Positions 56,213 through 64,000 of a stretch of DNA of 64,000 bases are shown piece after piece. The DNA lies in the NCBI RefSeq assembly GCF_014279895.1, contig NZ_CP047954.1:1736001-1800000 (forward strand), read 5' to 3'. The translations under genes were made by a program, and so were the position numbers. Below the pieces are notes generated by a model that saw only the letters and a list, made by a program, of their open reading frames with translations, made no database searches and was not told the origin of the DNA. The first letter of the stretch is position 1, and every line of letters starts with the position of its first letter. Source of the stretch: Synechococcus sp. M16.1. Lineage in GTDB: Bacteria > Cyanobacteriota > Cyanobacteriia > PCC-6307 > Cyanobiaceae.

Positions 56213-56680
56213 GTGAGTCTGCAAATCGGCGACGCCGCCCCCGACTTCACCCTTCCCGATCAAAACGGTGATCCCATCAGCCTCGCTTCACTGCGCGGGA
56301 AGAAGGTTGTTCTGTACTTCTATCCCAAGGACGACACCCCGGGCTGCACCAAAGAAGCCTGCAACTTCCGCGATCGCTGGGAGCAACTGAAAGCCAACAA
56401 CATCACCGTTCTGGGTGTCAGCAAGGACGGAGCCACCTCCCACAACAAATTCATCAACAAGCACGAACTTCCCTTCACCCTGCTCACCGATGAGGAGCCC
56501 TGTGCCGTGGCCAGCCTCTATGAGAGCTATGGGCTGAAGAAGTTCATGGGGCGCGAATACATGGGCATGATGCGCCACACCTTCCTGATCGATGAAGAAG
56601 GAAAACTCGAGCGGATTTATCTCAAGGTGAAAGCGGCCACCATGGCCGACACCCTGATCAGCGATCTCGGGCTGAGCTGA
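56213..56680 (+). CDS. bcp: Peroxiredoxin Q/BCP
   Basis: 155 residues. Peroxidatic Cys 45 in DTPGCTKEACNFRDRW and resolving Cys 50 (CP-x4-CR) define PrxQ. It reduces hydroperoxides with thioredoxin, here in the cytosol as no signal peptide is seen. GTG at 56213 gives SLQIGDAAPDFTLPDQNG. The 3' end overlaps coaX, converging, by 23 bases. Confidence 0.96.
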   Translation: MSLQIGDAAPDFTLPDQNGDPISLASLRGKKVVLYFYPKDDTPGCTKEACNFRDRWEQLKANNITVLGVSKDGATSHNKFINKHELPFTLLTDEEPCAVASLYESYGLKKFMGREYMGMMRHTFLIDEEGKLERIYLKVKAATMADTLISDLGLS

Positions 56681-57383
56681 GCCCAGCGCCCAGGCTCAGC
56701 AGTGCTTGCAACTGAAGATCACCCTCCAGCTGCAACAACTCCTTTGCACCGCACCAATGACGCTTCAACAGGGCAGCGTCCCCACCGCAGATCCACAGCA
56801 AGCCTTGGGAATGCTGCTGAGCCGCCGCAATGGAGGCCAACATCGCCTCCAGAACACCGCGCTGCATGGCGGCCACGGTTTGCTGTGGGAAGACCTCTTG
56901 CAGAGCGTCGTTGTCGAGATCCTCAGGGGTTGATGGCAAACCCAGGGTTCCATCGGCCATGGCCTGAAGCTGGAGCCGATAACCCGGGATCAGCTGTCCG
57001 CCTCCAAAACAGCCGTCTGCCGTCACCCGGGTGAGGCTCAACACGGTGCCGGCATCCACCAGAAGCAACCCCCTGGAACAGTCGAGCTGTTGCTCCTGAC
57101 TGCAACGCCAGGCCATCCAAGCCCCGAGAGCTCGGTCCACCCCCAACCAAGGAGGAGCCTGAGGCAAGGGCACATCCCCAAGGCGAATGCGCAGATCCTG
57201 GTGGGCCATGAGCGGCTCGGGCACCGGCCCCACCGCCGCCCAAACCGGAGGGGCATTCCCGATGCGACCAGGGTCAGGAGGACCGTGCTCAATGCGGACA
57301 GTGTTGCCCTGCCGCTGCGCCCAATGCCAACGGCTGTTGCCGATCAGCAGGGCGCTGTCGACGTCCCGTGCAGACCCCGTCAC
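56658..57383 (-). CDS. coaX: Type III pantothenate kinase
   Basis: 241 residues. LLIGNSRWHWAQR (phosphate-loop region; canonical DxGNT replaced by IGNSRWHW), LLLVDAGTVLSLTRVTADGC and GGQLIPGYRLQLQAM are the CoaX motifs. It phosphorylates pantothenate in CoA synthesis. Gene directly follows cysH (stop-to-start without gap) on the minus strand. Confidence 0.9.
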   Translation of the reverse strand: MTGSARDVDSALLIGNSRWHWAQRQGNTVRIEHGPPDPGRIGNAPPVWAAVGPVPEPLMAHQDLRIRLGDVPLPQAPPWLGVDRALGAWMAWRCSQEQQLDCSRGLLLVDAGTVLSLTRVTADGCFGGGQLIPGYRLQLQAMADGTLGLPSTPEDLDNDALQEVFPQQTVAAMQRGVLEAMLASIAAAQQHSQGLLWICGGDAALLKRHWCGAKELLQLEGDLQLQALLSLGAGLSSARDR

Positions 57384-58154
57384 TCAGATGCCTTCACCCA
57401 TCAGCCCTTCGTTGGCCTCCTGGGGCACATGAATTCCACATTCCTGCTTTAACCCACCGAAGCGGGTGTCGCGGCCACTTAGATCTCCCACATCAGGGCC
57501 ACTGGAATGCCAGTCGCCAACGGTGGAATAGCCCTGCTCGAACAACGGATGCTGGGGGAGGTTGTTGGATTGCATGTAGTAGTAGACGTCCCGCTGCGTC
57601 CACTCCAGCAAAGGCCTGAGAGACCAACGCTCCCGAATCGGATCCAACGCGGTCATCGAGCGGCGGTGATCGGTCTGGCCACGCCGCACGCCGCTGGCCC
57701 AGCAACGCGTCTCCAGGCCGTTGAGGGCTCGCTCCAGGGGTTCAACTTTGCGGATCCGGTGATAAGTCTCCAGATCGTCCACACGACCGGATTCCCAAAG
57801 CCGCCCGTGCAGGGCCTCCATCCGAGCCGGAGACATCTCGCTCTGACTCACCACCAGACGAATCCTGAGCTGCTGGGTGAGTTGATCGGCGTAGGTGTAG
57901 GTCTCAGGAGGCAGATAACCGGTATCGATCCAGATCACCGGCACAGCATCACCGCCGGGGAGGGTGCTCAGCATGTGCAGGAGCACAGCCGATTGGATGC
58001 CAAAACTCGTGGTGAGAGCAAAAGTCTCACCGAACTGTTCCAGCCCCCAGGCAAGACGCTGCTGCGGCTCCATCGACTCCAGCAGCTTGCGCCCTTCGAG
58101 CAACTCGTTTTGCACCGCCATGGGCACCATGGCCTCAGGAGCCTCCGTCATCAC
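57384..58154 (-). CDS. cysH: Phosphoadenylyl-sulfate (PAPS) reductase
   Basis: 256 residues. The N-terminal fold has FALTTSFGIQSAVLLHML, DTGYLPPETYTYADQLTQ and the RKVEPLERAL block; the C-terminal catalytic Cys is in KQECGIHVPQ. The paired Cys of APS reductases that bind a 4Fe-4S cluster are absent (TYHRIRKVEPL replaces CCxxRKxxPL), so it is the PAPS-specific type. It provides sulphite for sulphide assimilation. Cotranscribed with coaX. Confidence 0.93.
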   Translation of the reverse strand: MMTEAPEAMVPMAVQNELLEGRKLLESMEPQQRLAWGLEQFGETFALTTSFGIQSAVLLHMLSTLPGGDAVPVIWIDTGYLPPETYTYADQLTQQLRIRLVVSQSEMSPARMEALHGRLWESGRVDDLETYHRIRKVEPLERALNGLETRCWASGVRRGQTDHRRSMTALDPIRERWSLRPLLEWTQRDVYYYMQSNNLPQHPLFEQGYSTVGDWHSSGPDVGDLSGRDTRFGGLKQECGIHVPQEANEGLMGEGI

Positions 58155-58218
58155 GCCATCTTCCCCTGTCGTGGGACCGGGTGTGGTTCCTATCGTTTAA
58201 GAACCGGCAGATCCCTTC

Positions 58219-59364
58219 ATGCGTTCACCCTCGTCCCCATCGGATGCCGTGGTGATCGTTGGCGGTGGATTCGGAGGCCTGTTCACAGCACTTGCTCTTC
58301 AGCGACGGCAGCCCAACTGCCCCATCGTTCTTGTCGAACCGCGGGATCGCTTCGTCTTTCAACCGCTGCTGTACGAACTGCTCAGCGATGAACTTCAAGC
58401 CTGGGAAGTGGCCCCCCGCTATGACCAACTGCTGAACAACGGCATCTGCTGGATCCAAGACAGCGTTGTTGATGTCGACCAAACCAGCCAAAGCATCGAA
58501 CTGGCCTCCGGAGAACGCTTGGGCTGGTCACAACTGGTGCTAGCGACGGGCTCGAAAGCCAATGATTTCGGCATTCCAGGCGTCAAGGAACACAGCTGTG
58601 GCTTCCGTGACCTCGGCGATGTGCGCCGCCTCAAGCAATGGCTCAGCAATCTGAACCAGCAACGGGGAGAAGATGCCGGACTGATCATTGTTGGCGCGGG
58701 ACCCACCGGCGTTGAGCTGGCCTGCAAGCTGGCGGATCTGATCGACGGTGCCGCCAGCATTCGACTGGTGGAGATGGGCGATGAAATCCTTCCCGGCAGC
58801 ACAGCGTTCAATCGCGAGCGGGCCCAGGCAGCACTGGAACGCAAAGGGGTGGTGGTCCAGCTCAACACCAGCGTGAGTGAAGTGAAGTCCAGCTCTGCTG
58901 TTCTTGCCGACGGTGCTGTTCTGCCTCACGCAGGCCTGATCTGGACCGCAGGAAGCAGTCCCACCACCCCCGCCATCTCACCCACACCTGTGCTGGAAAG
59001 GGGGCGCCTGGCCGTTGACGATGACCTGCGCCTGGTGGGCTGCACCAACACGTTCGCCCTCGGGGATCTCTCAGCTCGGCCAGGCAGCCCATGGCCCGCC
59101 AGCGCCCAGGTGGCGATGCAACAGGGCGATGCAACTGCCGCAGCCATCGCCCAGCTGCGGATGGAGGAAGAGCCACAACCCTTCCAGTTCGAGGACCGCG
59201 GCGAAATGCTCAGCCTCGGCGTTGGTGAGGCCACCCTCACCGGCATGGGACTCACCCTGGCCGGCCCCTTGGCCTTCCAGTTGCGGCGGGCCACCTATCT
59301 CACGCGCCTGCCAGGCCTCTCTCTGGGTCTGCGCTCAGCAGGCGCCTGGTTGCTGAACCGTTGA
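58219..59364 (+). CDS. Type II NADH dehydrogenase (NDH-2) family FAD oxidoreductase
   Basis: 381 residues. FAD-binding GGGFGGLFTALALQRRQPNC at residues about 13-32 and NAD-binding IIVGAGPTGVELACKLADLI (about 154-173). ATGSKANDFGIPGVKEHSCG and FALGDLS are typical. It oxidises NAD(P)H and feeds quinone without pumping protons. No membrane helix, so peripheral. The stop overlaps the HflX start by four bases (TTGA). Confidence 0.9.
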   Translation: MRSPSSPSDAVVIVGGGFGGLFTALALQRRQPNCPIVLVEPRDRFVFQPLLYELLSDELQAWEVAPRYDQLLNNGICWIQDSVVDVDQTSQSIELASGERLGWSQLVLATGSKANDFGIPGVKEHSCGFRDLGDVRRLKQWLSNLNQQRGEDAGLIIVGAGPTGVELACKLADLIDGAASIRLVEMGDEILPGSTAFNRERAQAALERKGVVVQLNTSVSEVKSSSAVLADGAVLPHAGLIWTAGSSPTTPAISPTPVLERGRLAVDDDLRLVGCTNTFALGDLSARPGSPWPASAQVAMQQGDATAAAIAQLRMEEEPQPFQFEDRGEMLSLGVGEATLTGMGLTLAGPLAFQLRRATYLTRLPGLSLGLRSAGAWLLNR

Positions 59365-61037
59365 AGCAATCCCACCTCGGCGGGCGTTGCCGTGGTCTGC
59401 GCCCCAGCCAGCAACGGCAGCTGGAGCGGTTGAGCCATCGCCGTCATCCCGAAGACTGCGGCGCCGATCTGCTGAGCCTCGAACGCTTGGCCGACCTTGT
59501 GCTGGATCTGGAGATGGCATTGCATCTGGTGCTGGACGGCCGTGGCCTCTGCCGCCTGCTCTGGCTGGGGCCTCTCACCGGCGGCGATTCGCTGTTGCAG
59601 CACCTACCGGCGACGCCGCGACGGAGCAGCGGGGGATGGCGACTGATCAGCTGCCCTTTTGCCCGCAAAGGGCTGCACTCAGATCCCCGCGACGCCGTGG
59701 TCGCCCTCGACATCGCCCCTCGGCACTGGCTGCGCTTTGCACCATGCCCGGCGGCCGATGGAGCGCGCCCGGCCGAACTCTTGATTCCAGACCCGTCTCA
59801 AGCCGATGGCTGGAGACCGTTTGAACAAGGCAACCTGAGGGATCTTTGCGTCCTCACACCGGACGAACCCCATCAGCCAAGCATCAACGCCGCGGCCGGA
59901 GACGAGCGGGTGCTTCTGCTCACGCTCACCAGTGGCGATGAACAGCGCGACCAGCGGGATCTGGCTGAGCTGGAAGGATTGGTGCGCAGTGCCGGTGCCG
60001 AGCCAGTGGCCCGGACCAGCCAGCGCCGGGGCCAAACCAATCCCCAGACGCTCTGGGGCTCCGGAAAACTTCAGGAAGCCGCCCTCGAGATCCGCCGCTG
60101 CCAGGCCTCCCTTGTCATCACCGACAGGGAGCTCACCCCCGTGCAGGCCCGCAATCTGGAACGGCTGCTCAGCTGCCCGGTCTCCGACCGCAGTGAGCTG
60201 ATCCTCGACATCTTTGCCCAGCGGGCCGGCAGTGCTGCTGGACGACTTCAGGTGGAACTGGCTCAGCTGCGCTATCGGCTGCCGCGCCTGCTGGGACGGG
60301 GCAGCAGCCTGTCGCGGCAGGGCGGCGGCATCGGCACGCGCGGCCCTGGAGAAACACAGCTGGAAAAGGACCGTCGAGCCATCAGCCGACGCATCGAACG
60401 ACTGCTTCGAGATCAACGCCAACTTCAATCCCACCGCAGCCGCTTACGGGATCAGCGGCGTGGTCTGCCGCGGGTGGCTCTTGTGGGCTACACCAACGCG
60501 GGCAAATCCAGCCTGCTCAATGCCTTATGCGGCAAACGAGCCAGTGATCGCGTGCTGGCGGAGAACAAGTTGTTCGCAACCCTGGACCCCACCACGCGCA
60601 AACTCGACCTGCCCTGCCCTGGGGCACGCCCTGAACGGCTGCTGCTCACCGACACGGTGGGCTTCATCCGCGATCTCCCGGCCCCACTTGTGGAAGCCTT
60701 CCGCGCCACCCTGGAGGAGGCACTGGATGCCGATGTGCTGCTGCTGGTGGTCGACCTTGCTGACCCCGACTGGCAAGGCCACCTGGACACCGTGCATCGG
60801 CTGCTCGATGAGCTTCACAGCACCGCCCTGCGCAGGGTGATCGCCAATCAGATCGACCGTTGTGAGGCGTCTGAGATCGAAATGATTCACCAGCGTGAAC
60901 CCGACGCCCTGTTTCTCTCAGCGGTGCGGGGGGATGGGCTGCAGGGCCTGAAGCAGTGGCTGCGTGAGCAATTTTTTGATCCCGGGGCAGAATCGCCACA
61001 ATTGACGACCGGCGACTCGCCGCCATGGCCGAGCTGA
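59361..61037 (+). CDS. hflX: GTPase HflX (ribosome-associated)
   Basis: 558 residues. A long cyanobacterial N-terminal region (about 1-180) precedes the HflX domain (GQTNPQTLWGSGKLQEAALE, TGGGIGTRGPGETQLEKDRR) and GTPase core with G1 LVGYTNAGKSSLLNAL, G3 DTVGFIRDLP, G4 NQID. It binds 50S subunits and splits stalled ribosomes. TTG start in the overlap with ndh. Its end overlaps the permease start by 13 bases. Confidence 0.94.
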   Translation: MKQSHLGGRCRGLRPSQQRQLERLSHRRHPEDCGADLLSLERLADLVLDLEMALHLVLDGRGLCRLLWLGPLTGGDSLLQHLPATPRRSSGGWRLISCPFARKGLHSDPRDAVVALDIAPRHWLRFAPCPAADGARPAELLIPDPSQADGWRPFEQGNLRDLCVLTPDEPHQPSINAAAGDERVLLLTLTSGDEQRDQRDLAELEGLVRSAGAEPVARTSQRRGQTNPQTLWGSGKLQEAALEIRRCQASLVITDRELTPVQARNLERLLSCPVSDRSELILDIFAQRAGSAAGRLQVELAQLRYRLPRLLGRGSSLSRQGGGIGTRGPGETQLEKDRRAISRRIERLLRDQRQLQSHRSRLRDQRRGLPRVALVGYTNAGKSSLLNALCGKRASDRVLAENKLFATLDPTTRKLDLPCPGARPERLLLTDTVGFIRDLPAPLVEAFRATLEEALDADVLLLVVDLADPDWQGHLDTVHRLLDELHSTALRRVIANQIDRCEASEIEMIHQREPDALFLSAVRGDGLQGLKQWLREQFFDPGAESPQLTTGDSPPWPS

Positions 61038-62842
61038 GCAGCGCTCTTCATAACCCTCAGGCCTTGATCACCCTGGGCGTGTTGGCTCTGGCAGTGGTGC
61101 TGTTCATCACCGGGTTGATTGCACCGGAGCTCACCGGCTTGCTGAGTTTGAGCCTGCTGATCGCCACCGGGGTTCTCAATCCCCAGGAGGCTCTGGCGGG
61201 GTTCGGTAGTCCTGCACTGATCACCCTGTTGGGCCTGTTCCCGGTCTCCGCGGCACTGTTCAAGAGCGGTGCCCTGGATCGACTCAGAGATCTGATCGCC
61301 TCAGAACGGATCCGCTCCTCGCGCCGTCTGATCGCACTGATGGCCTTCGTGATCGCCCCGGTGTCAGGGATTGTTCCCAACACCCCCGTGGTGGCCTCGC
61401 TTCTGCCCGTGGTGGAGGGCTGGTGCCAACGGCGCGGCATTTCGCCATCCCGGGTGCTCTTGCCCTTGTCGTTTTCCACCGTGCTTGGGGGCACCCTCAC
61501 CTTGCTGGGCAGCTCGGTGAACCTGTTGGTGAGCGACATCAGCGAGCAACTGGGCTACGGCTCCCTCGATCTGTTCAGCTTCACGCTGATCAGCCTGCCG
61601 GTCTGGCTGGCCGGGGCCATCTACCTGGTGATGGCTCCGAGAGTGCTGCTGCCGGACCGCGGTGCCACGACGGATGAGCTGGGAAACACCAGCAAAACAA
61701 GCAGCTACTGCACAGAAGTGCGCATCCCCCCCGACTCGGAGCTGGTGGGTCGCTCACTGCTGAACAGTCGGCTGCAGCGCCGTTTCGACGTGGACGTTCT
61801 GGAGCTGCAGCGCGGTGGAGAGCGGCTGCTGCCCCCCCTGGCGGACCGTCGTCTTGAAGCCGGCGATCGTCTGCTGCTGCGGGTCACCCGCCCCGATCTG
61901 CTGCGTCTCCAGCAGGATCACACGGTTCAGCTCACAACTCAGGGGCAGAACGCCGGGTTCAGCGTCTACACCGAAGAGTCAAGCGGTCAGAAGACCGTGG
62001 AAGTATTGCTGCCGGCTGGTTCCACCCTGGCCGGCGCCAGCCTGCGGGAATTGCGGTTCCGGCAACGCCACAACGCCACGGTGCTCGCGCTTCGCCGCGG
62101 CCAGGAGACCGTTCAGGAACGCCTCGGCCAGGTGATCCTGCGGGAGGGCGACGTGCTTCTGCTGCAGGCACCCATCGACTCCATCCGCGGCCTGCAGGCC
62201 AGCAACGACCTCTTGGTGCTGGACCGACTGGAGGATGACCTGCCCACCGTGCGGCGCAAGCCGGTGGCCGTCAGCATTGCCCTGGCGATGCTGCTGCTGC
62301 CGACGCTCACCCCCATCCCTCTGGTAGCGGCGGTGCTCCTGGCCATGGTGAGCGTGGTGGCCACTGGCTGCCTTCGCCTCGGCGAACTGCAGCGCTCGAT
62401 CCGGCTGGACGTGATCCTGTTGCTGGGATCCCTCACCAGTTTCAGCGTTGCCATGCAGAGCACGGGCCTCGCCGATGCCCTTGCCCTGGTGCTCCAGCAG
62501 GGGCTGGCGGGCTGGCCGAGCTATTCCGCTTTGATGGTGGTCTTCATCGGCACCACGCTGCTCACCCAGGTGATGAGCAATGCCGCCTCGGTAGCCCTGC
62601 TGGCGCCTGTCGCGGTGCAACTGGCCCCGTCCCTGCAGCTGTCTCCCACCGCCTTGCTGATCACAGTGCTGTTCGGTGCGAGTCAGTCGTTTCTCACCCC
62701 CGTCGGGTACCAGACCAATTTGATGGTGTTCGGTCCAGGCCGTTATCGCTTTCTCGACGTCACCCGCTACGGAATTGGCTTGACGCTGATCATGACCATC
62801 ATCGTGCCGGCCTTGATCCTCTGGCATTACGGCGGATCCTGA
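61025..62842 (+). CDS. SLC13-family permease with RCK_C domains
   Basis: 605 residues. Two sets of transmembrane helices (about 10-215 and 425-605) surround a soluble region with two RCK_C (TrkA_C) units (RIPPDSELVGRSLLNSRLQR; VLLPAGSTLAGASLRELRFR). SLC13/DASS signature positions SGIVPNTPVVASLLPVV and MSNAASVALLAPVAVQL are present. It probably carries sulphate, carboxylate or sodium-coupled anions, with RCK domains sensing ligand. It overlaps HflX and precedes KtrB by 29 bases. Confidence 0.85.
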   Translation: MAELSSALHNPQALITLGVLALAVVLFITGLIAPELTGLLSLSLLIATGVLNPQEALAGFGSPALITLLGLFPVSAALFKSGALDRLRDLIASERIRSSRRLIALMAFVIAPVSGIVPNTPVVASLLPVVEGWCQRRGISPSRVLLPLSFSTVLGGTLTLLGSSVNLLVSDISEQLGYGSLDLFSFTLISLPVWLAGAIYLVMAPRVLLPDRGATTDELGNTSKTSSYCTEVRIPPDSELVGRSLLNSRLQRRFDVDVLELQRGGERLLPPLADRRLEAGDRLLLRVTRPDLLRLQQDHTVQLTTQGQNAGFSVYTEESSGQKTVEVLLPAGSTLAGASLRELRFRQRHNATVLALRRGQETVQERLGQVILREGDVLLLQAPIDSIRGLQASNDLLVLDRLEDDLPTVRRKPVAVSIALAMLLLPTLTPIPLVAAVLLAMVSVVATGCLRLGELQRSIRLDVILLLGSLTSFSVAMQSTGLADALALVLQQGLAGWPSYSALMVVFIGTTLLTQVMSNAASVALLAPVAVQLAPSLQLSPTALLITVLFGASQSFLTPVGYQTNLMVFGPGRYRFLDVTRYGIGLTLIMTIIVPALILWHYGGS

Positions 62843-62871
62843 ACAACACTGGTCAGATCTCGCGCGCTCCT

Positions 62872-64000
62872 GTGCCGATCGGAAGGGCCATCGAACGCAG
62901 CCAGAGCTGGCATCGTCGGCTCACGGTTCCCCAGTTCACCGTGGTGACTGGATTGCTGGTGGTGCTGATCGGCACGTTGATGCTGGCCACTCCGCTGTGC
63001 TCCTCAAGCCGCGTGGGGCTTTGGGAAGCTCTGTTCACAGCCACATCAGCCATCACCGTGACGGGCCTGTCGATCATCGACATCGGCACCGATCTCACGA
63101 CCTTCGGCCAGGTGGTGCTGGCCCTGATGATCCTGGCGGGGGGCCTTGGCTTGATGGCCATCACCACGTTTCTCCAGGGCTTCGTGGTGCAGGGAACAGC
63201 CCTGCGCCGCCGGCTGGATCGGGGGCAGGCCCTGGATGAATTCGGCGTTGGGGGCGTTGGGCGCACGTTTCGTGGCATTGCCCTGACGGCGACGCTGGTG
63301 ATCCTTGTAGGGGCTGTGATCCTGTATCACTTCGGCTTCGATGACATCCCCAACCAGGGCGAACGCCTCTGGGCTGCGGTGTTCCACAGCATCTCGGCCT
63401 ACAACAACGCGGGATTCGGACTCTGGAGCGACAGCCTCGAGCGCTACCGCAGCAACGGGGTTGTAAATGCCGTAGTGATGCTGCTGATCGTGGCCGGCGG
63501 CCTGGGGTGGCGGGTCACCAGCGATCTGACCACACAGCTGCTGCGCAGACGGCGAAGCCGGCGGCGGCTGAGCCTGCACTCCCGCCTGGTGCTGCGCACC
63601 ACCCTTCTTTTGATCGTCTTCGGGGCAGGGGGGCTGGCCCTGACGGAATGGTTGAACCAGGGGGAGATCTTCGCGGGCATGCCCTGGTCTGAGCGCTGGC
63701 TCACAGCCCTGTTCAAATCCGTCACGGCACGCACAGCCGGCTTCAGCACCCTTCCGCTCTCGCTCGACACCGTCACCGAATCAAGCCTGCTGTTGATGAT
63801 GGTGCTGATGTTCATCGGGGCCAGCCCGGGCGGCACCGGTGGCGGGATCAAAACCACCACCGTGGCCGCCTTGATGGCGGCCACCCGCTCCACCCTGCGG
63901 GGCCGGGAGGTGGTGGTGATCCGCAACAGAAGCATCAGCGACAAGGTGGTGCTGAGGGCCGTCGGCATCACGGTGGGCTCCCTGCTGTTCGTGATGGCCA
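62872..64000 (+). CDS. ktrB: KtrB/TrkH-family cation channel subunit (3' end outside window)
   Basis: GTG at 62872, 29 bases after the permease. A TrkH/KtrB M1-P-M2 pattern with filter regions TATSAITVTGLSIID, SISAYNNAGFGLW and SVTARTAGFSTLPL, each with TVTG/NAGFG/TAGFS. Then GASPGGTGGGIKTTTVAAL. KtrB forms a Na+-dependent K+ channel with the KtrA regulator, expected next but outside the window. 376 codons are visible and the frame continues off the end. Confidence 0.93.
   Translation, partial: MPIGRAIERSQSWHRRLTVPQFTVVTGLLVVLIGTLMLATPLCSSSRVGLWEALFTATSAITVTGLSIIDIGTDLTTFGQVVLALMILAGGLGLMAITTFLQGFVVQGTALRRRLDRGQALDEFGVGGVGRTFRGIALTATLVILVGAVILYHFGFDDIPNQGERLWAAVFHSISAYNNAGFGLWSDSLERYRSNGVVNAVVMLLIVAGGLGWRVTSDLTTQLLRRRRSRRRLSLHSRLVLRTTLLLIVFGAGGLALTEWLNQGEIFAGMPWSERWLTALFKSVTARTAGFSTLPLSLDTVTESSLLLMMVLMFIGASPGGTGGGIKTTTVAALMAATRSTLRGREVVVIRNRSISDKVVLRAVGITVGSLLFVMA

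Overview
The window is chromosomal DNA of a marine picocyanobacterium, very probably Synechococcus (subcluster 5.1 type). Several features point there. There is a permuted two-piece tmRNA with the tag ANNIVRFSRQAAPVAA, psbX, a Ycf66-family protein, a high-light-inducible protein, a CpcS/CpeS-type bilin lyase next to a CpcG-type phycobilisome linker, a SufR-SufBCDS-FTR cluster, and GC-rich, tightly packed core genes.

Region 1 (1 to about 8.7 kb) is accessory DNA lying downstream of the tmRNA gene. It holds a degenerate tyrosine-recombinase C-terminus at 1.1-1.5 kb and a frameshifted tyrosine recombinase at 7.6-8.7 kb. Between them are a run of very small, mostly membrane ORFs (1.5-3.1 kb), two unknown larger proteins (3.2-4.3 kb), an orphan HTH/terminase-small-subunit-like protein, two overlapping micro-ORFs, and an exported M48 metalloprotease in AT-rich DNA. 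I read this as a decayed integrative element at ssrA.

Region 2 (8.7-40 kb) is core genome: RNA methyltransferase, SMC, PRC-barrel protein, MsrB, LpxB-like protein with tRNA-Leu(GAG), AccC, YggT, PsbX, Ycf66-like, two TolB-like lipoproteins, HLIP, ABC transporter, HIT, ComM/YifB, DUF3747, peptide deformylase, S9 peptidase, SufS-D-C-B with the FTR catalytic chain, SufR, bilin lyase, CpcG linker and DUF4912. SufBCDS and FTR lie head to head with SufR, the expected Fe-S regulon layout.

Region 3 (39.5-44.7 kb) is a second variable patch. It has a two-domain phospholipase D-family gene interrupted by an in-frame amber codon, a low-GC TPR-sulfotransferase gene with five 102-bp repeats, a start-less ORF remnant and a multi-TM unknown protein.

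Region 4 (44.7-64 kb) returns to core genes: small exported proteins, phosphoglucomutase, an RND efflux operon whose pump has an unusual extra hydrophobic insert, a RarA-type AAA+ ATPase with a C-terminal extension, a DUF1400-like exported protein, peroxiredoxin Q, CoaX, PAPS reductase, NDH-2, HflX, an SLC13/RCK_C transporter and a KtrB-like cation channel cut by the window end.

All calls come from reading the sequence and from family knowledge; no database search was run. The tmRNA, recombinase decay, amber codon and repeat arrays are directly visible. The island interpretation and several small ORFs are inference.
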